From Actinomycetota bacterium (lineage in GTDB: Bacteria; Bacillota; Desulfotomaculia; Desulfotomaculales; Desulfocucumaceae): a stretch of DNA of 51,275 nt. Within the stretch, counting starts at the first letter, position 1; the number at the start of each line of letters is the position of its first letter. The stretch covers positions 1 through 51,275 of the forward strand of contig JAMCVT010000110.1 of the NCBI GenBank assembly GCA_023475565.1, read 5' to 3'. This document shows, piece by piece, positions 16,563-24,470 of the stretch. Below the pieces are notes generated by a model. It was not told the origin of the DNA and did not search any database. It saw only the letters and a program-made list of their open reading frames with translations. The translations under genes and the position numbers were made by a program.

Positions 16563-17258
16563 TTGGAATACCTTCCCATAATAATGAGTATTTTGATGTT
16601 TGATCTCATCTTAGGCGGCGATAATGCTGTGGTCATTGCCCTGGCCAGCCGCAACCTGCCCCCGGGCCAGCAGAAAAAGGCAATTCTCCTGAGTACTGCC
16701 GGCGCTATAGTATTAAGGGTTCTTCTGACCATTGTCATAGTATTTCTTTTGAAAATACCTTTTTTAAAGGCCCTTGGAGGCTTATTCCTTGTTTATATAG
16801 CTGTAAAGCTTTTAAAGGAAGACAACTGCCGGAATGAGTGCCGTAGCGCCGGCAGCCTGGTGGAAGCGGTAAAAGTTATTATATTTGCCGATCTCATTAT
16901 GAGCCTGGACAATATACTGGCCATAGCCGCAGTGAGCCGCGGGCACTGGGGACTCATAATAATAGGCCTGACCATAAGCATACCGATAATAGTATCCTGC
17001 AGCCAGGTAATTCTCTATCTTATGAAAAGATTCCCGGCCATAATTTACGCCGGTGCCGGAATACTGGCCTGGACCGCAGGAAAAATGATCCTTGAAGACT
17101 ATAAGGTAAGCGCTTTTTTACAGCTTAACCTGAATGACCTGCTGGGCACAGTCAGTATTGTTCTGCCCCTGATAATCACTGCGGCGGTAATAGGCTACGG
17201 CCTGTCGGTCAATTTGAAGAACCAGAGGGTGAAAAACATTGAGCATGGAGCCTCCTGA
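16563..17258 (+). CDS. TerC/YjbE-family membrane transporter
   Basis: 231 residues and about seven transmembrane helices. The family hallmark DLILGGDNAVVIALA is in the first helix and the second acidic motif DLIMSLDNILAIAA is in a central helix. These paired aspartates are thought to bind metal. TerC/YjbE proteins are linked to manganese efflux and tellurite resistance in other bacteria; the substrate here is inferred. I use the TTG at 16563 because GGAGAGGATG lies 9 bases upstream, and this gives the usual short N-terminus (EYLPIIMSILMF). No yybP-ykoY manganese riboswitch could be recognised in the leader. Ends at a shared terminator. Confidence 0.88.
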   Translation: MEYLPIIMSILMFDLILGGDNAVVIALASRNLPPGQQKKAILLSTAGAIVLRVLLTIVIVFLLKIPFLKALGGLFLVYIAVKLLKEDNCRNECRSAGSLVEAVKVIIFADLIMSLDNILAIAAVSRGHWGLIIIGLTISIPIIVSCSQVILYLMKRFPAIIYAGAGILAWTAGKMILEDYKVSAFLQLNLNDLLGTVSIVLPLIITAAVIGYGLSVNLKNQRVKNIEHGAS

Positions 17259-17290
17259 ATAAAAGATAAGACCTGTTTTACCGGGCCGCT

Positions 17291-17323
17291 AAAAAGCTGT
17301 TGATGATACATCAACAGCTTTTT
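17291..17323. terminator. Shared bidirectional terminator (terC / SLH gene)
   Basis: A perfect 15-bp stem AAAAAGCTGTTGATG with a 3-base loop has A/T runs at both ends. It sits between two convergent genes. Confidence 0.88.
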
Positions 17324-17336
17324 CTATACAGGTTGC

Positions 17337-20039
17337 TCAGCTGATAATATCTATCCGGGTAACCCGGTCATCCCCGTCCAGGGTAAGCTCCACCTCCATT
17401 CCCTCTTCTATATAGTAAATGTTTTTATTAATTACACCCTGTTTTATCACTGCATTATCGTTAATATAGTAGGTGTTTTCCGAGCCCCCGTCCTTGTCCA
17501 CGGTGATCTTTCTAGTACCGGATGTCTTTATATACGTAACTTCGCCCTTTACCAGATCAGATGAACCTGAACCTGAATTTGAATTCCTTATGTAAATATC
17601 GGTGACTTTATCTTTATTGTTCAAGGTAAGCTCTACATACATCCCTTCATCCACATATGATAAACTCTTATAGCTGCTCCCTTTCCTTACGTCCACGTCA
17701 CTGTCCAGATCGTAGGATACCTTCGACCCATTGTCTTTTTCTATAGTTATTCTTTTAGTGCCGGAAGTTTTGATGTAGGTGACCTCACCCCGCACATCCC
17801 ATGATGTTAACGAATCCTCTATTTCAATCCTGGTCACCCTGTCGTTGCTGTCCAGGGTAAGCACCACATACATTCCCTCATCAATGTAGGACAGAATCCT
17901 GGATACACCGTCCTCCCTGATGATTACGTCATCGTCAATATAATAAGTCTCTCTGTCCCCGTCATCATCTTCTATGGTTATCTTCTCGGTGCCGGAGGTT
18001 TTTACCTCCCCTTCCACCTCCGAAGAATATGCCGAGTCCTCTATTTCAATCCTGGTCACCATGTCACTGCTGTCCAGGGTCAGATCCACATACATCCCTT
18101 TTTTAACGTAGGAAAGGCTTCTGGCGGCGCCGTCTTCCTTCACTGTTACATCCTCGTCAATGTAATAGGTATTATCATCTCCGTCATCATCTTCTATGGT
18201 TATTTTTTCAGTACCCGAAGTACGGATATAGGTTACCTCTCCCTCCGTATCCCCTGATGAATATGACGAGCCGGTTATAACAATCCGGGAAACCTTATTA
18301 TCGCTATTCAGGACAAGCCTTACTGACATCCCCTCATCAACATAGGAAAGACTCCTGTTATAACCGTCCTCCCGCACAGCCGCATCATCATCCAGGCTGT
18401 AGGTAACCTCCCGGCCGTTGTCTTTTTTTATGGTAATCTTTTCAGTGCCCGAGGTCCGTATATAGGTTACCTCTCCATCGAGGCCCCGGGACTCACCGCT
18501 TATTCTTATTTCAGCAACCTTATTACCGTCATCCAGTGACAGCTCCACATACATTCCGGTTTCTATATCCTCCAGGTCCACCCGGTCGCCGTCACTGTCC
18601 CGGAAATCACAGCCGCCGGCAATATCCGGGGATAACAACTTATCGTCATCATCTTCAATCCAGATGAACTGAGAGGTGATTTTCTCCACAAAACCAAAGA
18701 GCTTTCGGGTTCCATAAAGCTCCCGGACTGCCTTTACCTGCGATCCCTCCTCGATCAGCTCAACATACGATCCCTGCTTTATGCTGCCGTAGGTTCCCAG
18801 CATCCCGCCTTTAAAAAAGGACGGACCGGAGGCCGATATTTCCCTGACGGTACTGTCGATTAGACGTACTGTAAAATAATCTATGTACTTGTTTACCACA
18901 TAGCCTGTTTTACCCTGGGGAACATAAGTAGAATCCGGGCTCCCGGTCAGGTCTATATTTGTAATACTGTCCCCGCTAACGGTGATGGATGTCCTCATTC
19001 CCGCCTTTACCGAAGAAAGGAATGAAGCTTTTCCCGCCTCGGTCACTTTCATCGATGGGGATATGTACTTTAAACTGTTCGTTCCGTTATCCTGCGTAAA
19101 CACAAGATAGGATACTGTTATTGAAGATATAGTGCCGCTGAAAGTTCCGCTCCCGACGTTTTGGTTTCCCGGGGCGGGATTATCCCCGGTTGCGGCAATA
19201 AAAAGACACTTACCGGAAGAATCAAGGGATATTTTTACATTTTCCCCCACCTTAAAAAGATCAAGGCTTGCTTTTTTACCGTTCCTGAAAAGGGCGCTCT
19301 GACCGGATAAACTGTACGTGTCTGTTTTGCCGGAAGTCTGTACCGATACCTTCTTTTGCGCCGCATCCACCTGGGACAGCTTACCGGTAATATATCGGCC
19401 GGCAGCCGGGCTGATTTTTCCGCTGTCCAGCAGCCTGGCCAGTATAGAGGCCATTTCGGCCCTGGTCAGCGACCCGGAGGGCATGAAGGTATTGTCGGGA
19501 TACCCGTTCATAATACCTGCCTTAACGACGCCGGACAGCATATCCCTGTTTTCCGGGGACATCCCTCCTATATCGGTAAAGCTCAGGCTGTATCCCTTCC
19601 CATCCAGTTTAAGGGCCCTGGCTATCCAGACAGCCACCTCATACCGGGGCACAGGGCTGTTAAACTTCATTTGCGGGATGTTATCCTTACCGATTAATTG
19701 TTTATTGGCGGCCAATACAATATGGCCTTTGAAAATATCCTGCAAGTCCGGGGGGAATTTTACACCGGCAGTGGAGGTATTCCCGGCCTCTTTTCCCCAC
19801 CCCAGAGCCCGGTTAATGGAAACCAGCGCCTCAGCCCTGCTTAGCTCCCGTTCAGGACCGAAGATGTTGCCCGGATAACCCGTCATAAAATCATTAACCC
19901 TGCACTGAACAATGGATTCCTGTGCCCAGTGGCTGCCCACGTCCGTAAAATCAAATGTCAAATCAGCAGCCCGGGCCGGCCCCGGGGGCAGGATTAAAAA
20001 TATTGCCATCAGTAATAGCATCAGATACCTGGATTTCAA
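17337..20039 (-). CDS. Large SLH protein with five tandem C-terminal repeats
   Basis: 900 residues. A signal peptide (LMLLLMAIFLILPPGPARA) is followed by three SLH units (DVGSHWAQESI with YPGNIFGPERELSRAEA; then RYEVAVWIARAL; then GYPDNTFMPSGSLTRAEMA). A middle region of small beta domains follows, and the C-terminal ~380 residues hold five repeats of ~75 residues (GEVTYIRTSGTEKITI, Asp-rich turn, YYID, LSYVDEGMYV, LTLD). The protein ends exactly at the end of repeat 5. SLH units anchor it to the cell wall; the acidic repeats are probably an extracellular beta-domain stalk. The TTG start has GGAGGG 7 bases upstream. Ends at the terminator shared with terC. Confidence 0.9.
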   Translation of the reverse strand: MKSRYLMLLLMAIFLILPPGPARAADLTFDFTDVGSHWAQESIVQCRVNDFMTGYPGNIFGPERELSRAEALVSINRALGWGKEAGNTSTAGVKFPPDLQDIFKGHIVLAANKQLIGKDNIPQMKFNSPVPRYEVAVWIARALKLDGKGYSLSFTDIGGMSPENRDMLSGVVKAGIMNGYPDNTFMPSGSLTRAEMASILARLLDSGKISPAAGRYITGKLSQVDAAQKKVSVQTSGKTDTYSLSGQSALFRNGKKASLDLFKVGENVKISLDSSGKCLFIAATGDNPAPGNQNVGSGTFSGTISSITVSYLVFTQDNGTNSLKYISPSMKVTEAGKASFLSSVKAGMRTSITVSGDSITNIDLTGSPDSTYVPQGKTGYVVNKYIDYFTVRLIDSTVREISASGPSFFKGGMLGTYGSIKQGSYVELIEEGSQVKAVRELYGTRKLFGFVEKITSQFIWIEDDDDKLLSPDIAGGCDFRDSDGDRVDLEDIETGMYVELSLDDGNKVAEIRISGESRGLDGEVTYIRTSGTEKITIKKDNGREVTYSLDDDAAVREDGYNRSLSYVDEGMSVRLVLNSDNKVSRIVITGSSYSSGDTEGEVTYIRTSGTEKITIEDDDGDDNTYYIDEDVTVKEDGAARSLSYVKKGMYVDLTLDSSDMVTRIEIEDSAYSSEVEGEVKTSGTEKITIEDDDGDRETYYIDDDVIIREDGVSRILSYIDEGMYVVLTLDSNDRVTRIEIEDSLTSWDVRGEVTYIKTSGTKRITIEKDNGSKVSYDLDSDVDVRKGSSYKSLSYVDEGMYVELTLNNKDKVTDIYIRNSNSGSGSSDLVKGEVTYIKTSGTRKITVDKDGGSENTYYINDNAVIKQGVINKNIYYIEEGMEVELTLDGDDRVTRIDIIS
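17340..18485 (-). repeat. Five tandem coding repeats within the SLH gene
   Basis: Each unit is about 220-240 bp. The start of each is marked by GEV(TYI+)TSGT and the end by a T+I-I-S/D block. Units 2 and 3 are the most alike at DNA level (about 17870-18230), and unit 3 lacks the four codons for TYI(R/K). This suggests recent expansion by recombination. Confidence 0.85.
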
Positions 20040-20201
20040 ATCAGACCCTCCAAACGGGTTTCTTTAAACTAATCTTTAATATAGGACCACGGCTGACGGC
20101 TTTTTTTTCAGTTATTTTATTATACTACATTTTTCCGGTGGACCCCTGCAAATTTAGTGATTTTTGGAATAAACCCGGCCACAGTAATTGGTTGACTTAA
20201 G

Positions 20202-21551
20202 TCAGACCCATACGAATACATTGTCATTTTGCTTTTTCAACGCAATGTTGAGGGCGTCGGCAGGATTGTTCCTGACAATGACCTTGGGGTTGAGATCTTC
20301 CGGAATTTCCGGCAGCACACCCCGGATATCTATACCGGTGACCACATTCCTGCAGCCATCCATTATGTTTCTTATCCAAAGGGTTGAAACCCTGAGTTCC
20401 ACCGGGTCATTCCCGGGCGCCACCACCAGCAAAACAGTGCGGCCCTGAAGGACCGCTTTCCGGGCCATGGCCATGTCACCGGCAAAATCCACCACAGTAT
20501 AGGTGGATGTCTTCCTGACATTGTGCAGCACGGCCATTAACTCCTCATCGCCTCCGGGCCGCAGGTCCTTAACCGGATCAACGGCAAATATTTTTATATT
20601 CCCCCTGGTTATGGGACAACTGGAGCCGGGCACCCTCCAGTCAGACATAATCAGTTCATCCTCCGGCACATCCAGCCAAAGGGCCCCGGTGCTGCTTCCG
20701 CTGGCGCCTATGTAGGCCACCTCGCCACCGTTTACCTCCCCGAACATTTTAACCGCCTGGGCGGCCAATCTGCCGGCAAGATTGGGCCTCCATGGAGTGA
20801 CTACAGCCAGAATACCTCCGGGAACAATTGAGGTGGGAGACATCTGGGACAGGCTTGCACTGAGCCCCCCGGCATTTTCTAAGGCTATGCCTTTCGACCT
20901 GTTGATTCCGGTCAGTGTCTTTTTAGGGGAGGATTTGGTCTTGGCCTTTTCAGAAACCGTTCCCGCCGATTTGATGATTGCCCTTCCTATACTGCCCGCG
21001 CTCTGAAAAAGTGAATTGATTGTTTTTCCGGCTTCTCCGTTGAGCAGGCTGTCCGGGGAACCCTCCTCCCTTTCCTTTCTCCCGGCCGGACCATTTATCT
21101 TCCTTATCAGTCCGGTTAGGCTGTAAACAAGCTCGTCACCGTATATCTGCCCGCCCCTTTCGCAGGTTATTATATTCTGCACCCCGGCGTCCCTGGCCTG
21201 GTCAAACAAATCTTTCCCCTCATCATCCAGCTCTCCAATTATAAATAGGACGGCCGGAACATGTTGGGCCGCCGAAACTGCAAGGCTGCCGGCGTCAGGT
21301 ATCCCCCCCATGGAATTCTGCCGCATTAATACAAGAATATCCGGAGAAAGTCCGCTTATTTTTTCCCTCAATGCCTGGGAATCGGCCGGAGAAACCGTAA
21401 TGCTGGCCTGTTCAAGGAAAAAGACCTTAATCCATTCTTCTATCCTGGCATTGCCTATACCCAGAAGAACCAGCGGCTTTTCCGGTGCCCCGCCCCCCTC
21501 GCGGCCGGCTGAATTATTCTTCTTGCCTCCCGGTTTTTCATTTATAATCAT
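20202..21551 (-). CDS. Two-domain protein, receiver-like plus degenerate MinD/CpaE-like domain
   Basis: 449 residues; I do not recognise a named family. Residues ~25-150 look like a response-regulator-type fold (PLVLLGIGNARIEEWIKVFF, LSPDILVLMRQ, VPAVLFIIGE). A low-complexity Ser/Lys linker follows, then ~245-449 resembles a SIMIBI/MinD-like ATPase core: GGILAVVTPWRP in the P-loop place but without GKxT, and later YTVVDFAGD and TVLLVVAPG. This layout is like CpaE/TadZ of pilus systems, with the nucleotide-binding motif lost. No pilus genes are nearby. The ATG start has GAGGGG 12 bases upstream. It is upstream of, and on the same strand as, the SLH gene (162 bp gap). Confidence 0.6.
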   Translation of the reverse strand: MIINEKPGGKKNNSAGREGGGAPEKPLVLLGIGNARIEEWIKVFFLEQASITVSPADSQALREKISGLSPDILVLMRQNSMGGIPDAGSLAVSAAQHVPAVLFIIGELDDEGKDLFDQARDAGVQNIITCERGGQIYGDELVYSLTGLIRKINGPAGRKEREEGSPDSLLNGEAGKTINSLFQSAGSIGRAIIKSAGTVSEKAKTKSSPKKTLTGINRSKGIALENAGGLSASLSQMSPTSIVPGGILAVVTPWRPNLAGRLAAQAVKMFGEVNGGEVAYIGASGSSTGALWLDVPEDELIMSDWRVPGSSCPITRGNIKIFAVDPVKDLRPGGDEELMAVLHNVRKTSTYTVVDFAGDMAMARKAVLQGRTVLLVVAPGNDPVELRVSTLWIRNIMDGCRNVVTGIDIRGVLPEIPEDLNPKVIVRNNPADALNIALKKQNDNVFVWV

Positions 21552-21685
21552 AATAAAAGCAGACCCCTCTTTCCGATAATTTTACCATTATTACCATATT
21601 ATGATATAATTAGCATTAAAAACATTTTATATTCCAATCATCAGCCAGTCAACAAATTTGTATCAGTCTTTACCTCCACAGAAGC

Positions 21686-21713
21686 AAAAAACCCGGCTGC
21701 CGCCGGGTTTTTT
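21686..21713 (-). terminator. Intrinsic terminator
   Basis: AAAAAACCCGGC/GCCGGGTTTTTT with a four-base loop directly follows the small ORF at 21717-21887 on the minus strand and ends the ferritin-like operon. Confidence 0.88.
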
Positions 21714-21716
21714 ATC

Positions 21717-21887
21717 TTATAAATCCAATTCGAGCCCGCCATAGGCCACCGTACACCTCCTATCCAGGCTTCTTTCCATTATCTGATGAAGCAGCCTCTC
21801 CTGTATAAGGTCAAGCTCATCACCGGTTCTGTCAGGGTCGTGGTGAAAAAGGACCTTTTCAGGACCTTTTTCAATAAAATATTTCAT
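21717..21887 (-). CDS. Small protein (56 aa) following the ferritin-like gene
   Basis: Begins MKYFIEKGPEKVLFHHDPDR and ends CTVAYGGLELDL. The ATG is 7 bases after the stop of the ferritin-like gene and the ORF runs up to the operon terminator, a position that argues for a real gene. Codon choice is like the neighbours. There is no convincing ribosome site, so translational coupling is likely. The His-His-Asp stretch is notable beside a di-iron protein, but function is unknown. Confidence 0.6.
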   Translation of the reverse strand: MKYFIEKGPEKVLFHHDPDRTGDELDLIQERLLHQIMERSLDRRCTVAYGGLELDL

Positions 21888-21894
21888 TTGAAGG

Positions 21895-22383
21895 CTACCA
21901 CTTTATTTTGTTAAGGCGCGCCAGAAGGCCTATATGTTCCTTTTCCTGGTCGATAAGCTTTTGGACGATAGCACGTCCGGGTTCGTCAACCACTTTCATA
22001 AACTCCTGAAAAATCAATATCGAATCCTTTTCAAAGCGAAGGGCCACGGCCAAAGCCTCTCTGGCCACCACCACGCCCCTGACAAGTTCCTCAACATTTT
22101 TGATATTGAACACATGATTATCAATTATAGCCTTTAAGTAGTCCCTGTACTCTCCCGGATAACTCTCCTCCGGGGCAAAACTGCCCTCCAGATGATCTTT
22201 AAGGGCCTGAAAATCCCTTATATGTTTGTCCTCCTCGTTTCCAAGAGCCTTAAAAAGAGCGCTTACTTCAGGAACCTCCACCTTATGGGCGGCCGCTTCG
22301 TAAAAAGATTTTCCGGCCTTCTCAATCTCGGTGGCCAGATCGATTATCTCACCCCCGGTAAAATCTAAAATGCTCCAGGACAT
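21895..22383 (-). CDS. Ferritin-like/rubrerythrin-type di-iron protein
   Basis: 162 residues, almost all helical. Glutamates and ExxH-type motifs sit where a ferritin-like four-helix bundle binds two irons: EIEKAGKSFYE, EEDKHIRDF, the middle RFEKDSILIFQEF and DQEKEHIGLL. The C-terminal rubredoxin domain of classical rubrerythrin is missing. Such proteins handle peroxide or iron in anaerobes; the exact role is inferred. The ATG has AAGGGGGAA upstream. The small ORF after it shares the transcript. Confidence 0.87.
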   Translation of the reverse strand: MSWSILDFTGGEIIDLATEIEKAGKSFYEAAAHKVEVPEVSALFKALGNEEDKHIRDFQALKDHLEGSFAPEESYPGEYRDYLKAIIDNHVFNIKNVEELVRGVVVAREALAVALRFEKDSILIFQEFMKVVDEPGRAIVQKLIDQEKEHIGLLARLNKIKW

Positions 22384-22501
22384 ATTTGTTCCCCCTTATA
22401 TTTAATTTTTAACTGGTATGTTATAATTTTAGCTATTACAAATTACATAAAGCTTAACAGGTTATTAATATTTTCTTACAATTAAGGCCATTTAAAACAG
22501 C

Positions 22502-22524
22502 AGCCGGGATAAAATATCCCGGCT
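22502..22524 (-). terminator. Hairpin after the small zinc-ribbon gene
   Basis: A perfect 10-bp stem AGCCGGGATA with an AAA loop lies 28 bases beyond the stop of the 40-residue ORF, with a modest T-run (TTTT) further on. Probably a terminator. Confidence 0.6.
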
Positions 22525-22552
22525 CCATTTTTAGGCCATTTGTAAATCCATT

Positions 22553-22675
22553 TTAACCAAGGCTTATTATAACACCACAGAAAGGGCAGTATCTGGGTTC
22601 CTCACCCTTTTCCACCCAGAATACCATCCCGCAGTCTCTTATCGGGCAGGCTATTTTCTCAAGGCCCTGATCCAT
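22553..22675 (-). CDS. Tiny zinc-ribbon protein (40 aa)
   Basis: Reads MDQGLEKIACPIRDCGMVFW, then YCPFCGVIISLG. The pairs C-x4-C and C-x2-C form a zinc-ribbon pattern. The ATG is preceded by AGAGGTGA about 6 bases upstream. It is flanked by its own hairpin and by the ferritin-like gene on the same strand. Very small zinc ribbons of this kind often go unannotated. Function unknown; metal or nucleic-acid binding is plausible. Confidence 0.72.
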   Translation of the reverse strand: MDQGLEKIACPIRDCGMVFWVEKGEEPRYCPFCGVIISLG

Positions 22676-22756
22676 TGCAGTCACCTCTTTTTCTTTATTT
22701 TGAGATTATTATTTGTTTTCTATAAGCTGCCCCTTTTTCCTCTATAAAGAATTTAA

Positions 22757-22785
22757 TTAACTGTCATATGAAAATAAGTTATAAT
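22757..22785 (+). promoter_or_regulatory. Sigma-A type promoter for the PilZ gene
   Basis: TTAACT at 22757-22762, a 17-base spacer and TATAAT at 22780-22785. Transcription would begin about 60 bases before the PilZ start codon. Confidence 0.65.
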
Positions 22786-22854
22786 TGAACTATTAGGCCC
22801 AAATTGTAAAAATATGCTGAGGACCAGCGCAACAATTCTAAATAGGAGAAGCAA

Positions 22855-23520
22855 ATGGATTCCATCAGTTTGGACGAAATAAAAAAGGATGCCACCATGG
22901 GATTAAGGTCTAAAGGCTCCGCTATCTTTTATTCCTGCATCGTGCTGTCAGTCTCGGGAGATAAGATAATACTAAGCATTCCCACCTTCCGCGACCCTGC
23001 CGTGGAGACCAAGCGCAAGGTTGAGCTAAAAATACTTAACGACAGCGGAGATTTCGGGCCCACCCTGTATATCGGCACTGTAAATGAATTATTTGCTAAT
23101 TCTGTGGAAGTGCGGGTTACATCCAAGCAAAAATATGAAGAAAGAAGAAGAAGCATCCGTGTGCCCTGCGAGCTGCGGGTAAGGTACATGGACCCCAAAA
23201 ACGCAGACGAAACATGGTATACCACCTACTCCATAAATATGAGCCCGGGGGGCATGAAGATGTTCTCCTCCAGGTTTCACAAAGAAGGGGACTCCCTCAT
23301 ATTCCAGTTTTACGTACCTGAAGGCTATTCAGCCAGGAACCTTCTGGTAAGGGGAACAGTGTTAAGAATAAAGAAGGTGACCGGTATAAATTACATCCAC
23401 CAGATAAGCCCGAAAGGGCAGAGCTACCGCAAATACATTATCAATGTAAGCTTCGAGGGCCTTTCAGCGGCGGATTACTTCGGAATGACCAGGTATATAT
23501 ACACCAACACCCGGTGCTGA
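22855..23520 (+). CDS. PilZ-domain cyclic-di-GMP binding protein (YcgR-like)
   Basis: 221 residues. An N-terminal beta domain of YcgR type (~1-95) is followed by a PilZ domain with the two ligand motifs: RRRSIRVPC (RxxxR, near 100) and NMSPGGMKM (N-x-S-x-x-G, near 128). PilZ binds cyclic-di-GMP; YcgR-like proteins then slow the flagellar motor or act on exopolysaccharide machinery. No flagellar or cellulose genes are adjacent, but a GT2 synthase lies 20 kb away. AGGAGAAG lies before the ATG. It has its own promoter and a terminator about 90 bases after the stop. Confidence 0.92.
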   Translation: MDSISLDEIKKDATMGLRSKGSAIFYSCIVLSVSGDKIILSIPTFRDPAVETKRKVELKILNDSGDFGPTLYIGTVNELFANSVEVRVTSKQKYEERRRSIRVPCELRVRYMDPKNADETWYTTYSINMSPGGMKMFSSRFHKEGDSLIFQFYVPEGYSARNLLVRGTVLRIKKVTGINYIHQISPKGQSYRKYIINVSFEGLSAADYFGMTRYIYTNTRC

Positions 23521-23612
23521 TACGCAGTGCCGTGTTATTATACTGTATACACTGCGATGACCAATTGTATTATTTCTTCTAAAATAGTATATTTATATTA
23601 TAGGTGACGGCA

Positions 23613-23643
23613 ATGAGGCCGTATCGGGAAGATACGGCCTCAT
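23613..23643 (+). terminator. Intrinsic terminator after the PilZ gene
   Basis: A 13-bp stem ATGAGGCCGTATC with a 5-base loop is followed by TTTATTTATT on the plus strand. Confidence 0.82.
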
Positions 23644-23670
23644 TTTATTTATTATAAGGATGTGGTTAGT

Positions 23671-23949
23671 ATGTTCATGGACAGCGACTTTGATCAAATC
23701 AAAATACTCCTGCAGAGGGCCTGCGACCAGTGTCTGCTTACCAGAAAGCACTGTGACAACTGCAATGTTGACCGCCTGCATGGAATAATCGAGGATATCG
23801 AGAAGGGCGGTCAAATGCCAAGCTATCTTGTCCCCACAGATGAACTGGCTGTGTTAACTGACCCAGTGTCCCCACAGCATATCACAGTGTCAGAAAAGTG
23901 GAGAAGTATAATAAACAAAAATGTGGACTTACATGCAAAACATGCTTGA
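23671..23949 (+). CDS. Small Cys-rich protein, function unknown
   Basis: 92 residues. A tight four-Cys motif CDQCLLTRKHCDNCNVDRL near the N-terminus (two C-x2-C pairs) suggests a metal site; the remainder is polar and ends KNVDLHAKHA. The ATG at 23671 is used because AAGGATG lies ~8 bases upstream; a GTG at 23662 is also open. It overlaps the HD-domain gene by 29 bases, so both are probably made from one transcript. I do not recognise the family. Confidence 0.7.
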   Translation: MFMDSDFDQIKILLQRACDQCLLTRKHCDNCNVDRLHGIIEDIEKGGQMPSYLVPTDELAVLTDPVSPQHITVSEKWRSIINKNVDLHAKHA

Positions 23950-24439
23950 GAAGACTATAAAAGAGATGAATTCAATATTCGGAGATGACGTTAAAAGGAT
24001 TAATCACGCCATGGAGGTGCTGAAACATTCCTCAGCCATATACAATGGTGAATCCCCGGAAGACGGGACAAGGATAATTGTTGAGCTGGCCGCCGTCCTC
24101 CACGATATTGGAATAAAGCAGGCCGAGTCCAGGTATAATTCCACCGCCCCGGTTTACCAGCACAGGGAAGGCCCCCCCCTGGCGAAAAAGGTGCTGGAAG
24201 AAGCAGGAGTGGATGAAAAAACCGCCTCCAGGGTTCTTTACATTATAGGCAACCACCACTACCGGTCAAAAATAGATGGGCCGGACTTCCAAATACTTTG
24301 GGAAGCCGATTTGATAACAAACCTTCCCGAATTTCCAGTGTTCTCAGGAAATTATGCCAAATTCGAGAAAATGGTCAATTTTAATTTTAAAACCCGGACA
24401 GGCAGAGAAATAGCACTAAGCCTGAGGAAACGCCAATAG
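23921..24439 (+). CDS. HD-domain phosphohydrolase
   Basis: 172 residues. Metal-binding HD residues are visible in order: INHAMEVLKHS (first His), AAVLHDIGI (HD pair), NHHYR (His-His) and EADLITNL (final Asp). This is the compact HD hydrolase type acting on nucleotides or similar phosphoesters; the substrate is unknown. Several ATG codons (23921, 23933, 23942) are close together and none has a clear ribosome site. The start overlaps the preceding Cys-rich gene, implying coupling. An intrinsic terminator follows directly. Confidence 0.85.
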   Translation: MWTYMQNMLEKTIKEMNSIFGDDVKRINHAMEVLKHSSAIYNGESPEDGTRIIVELAAVLHDIGIKQAESRYNSTAPVYQHREGPPLAKKVLEEAGVDEKTASRVLYIIGNHHYRSKIDGPDFQILWEADLITNLPEFPVFSGNYAKFEKMVNFNFKTRTGREIALSLRKRQ

Positions 24440-24441
24440 TA

Positions 24442-24470
24442 AAACCCGGCCCAAGCCGGGTTTATTTTTT
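24442..24470. terminator. Intrinsic terminator after the HD gene
   Basis: AAACCCGGC/GCCGGGTTT with a CCAA loop is followed by ATTTTTT on the plus strand. It lies at the end of a convergent pair and may serve both. Confidence 0.85.
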
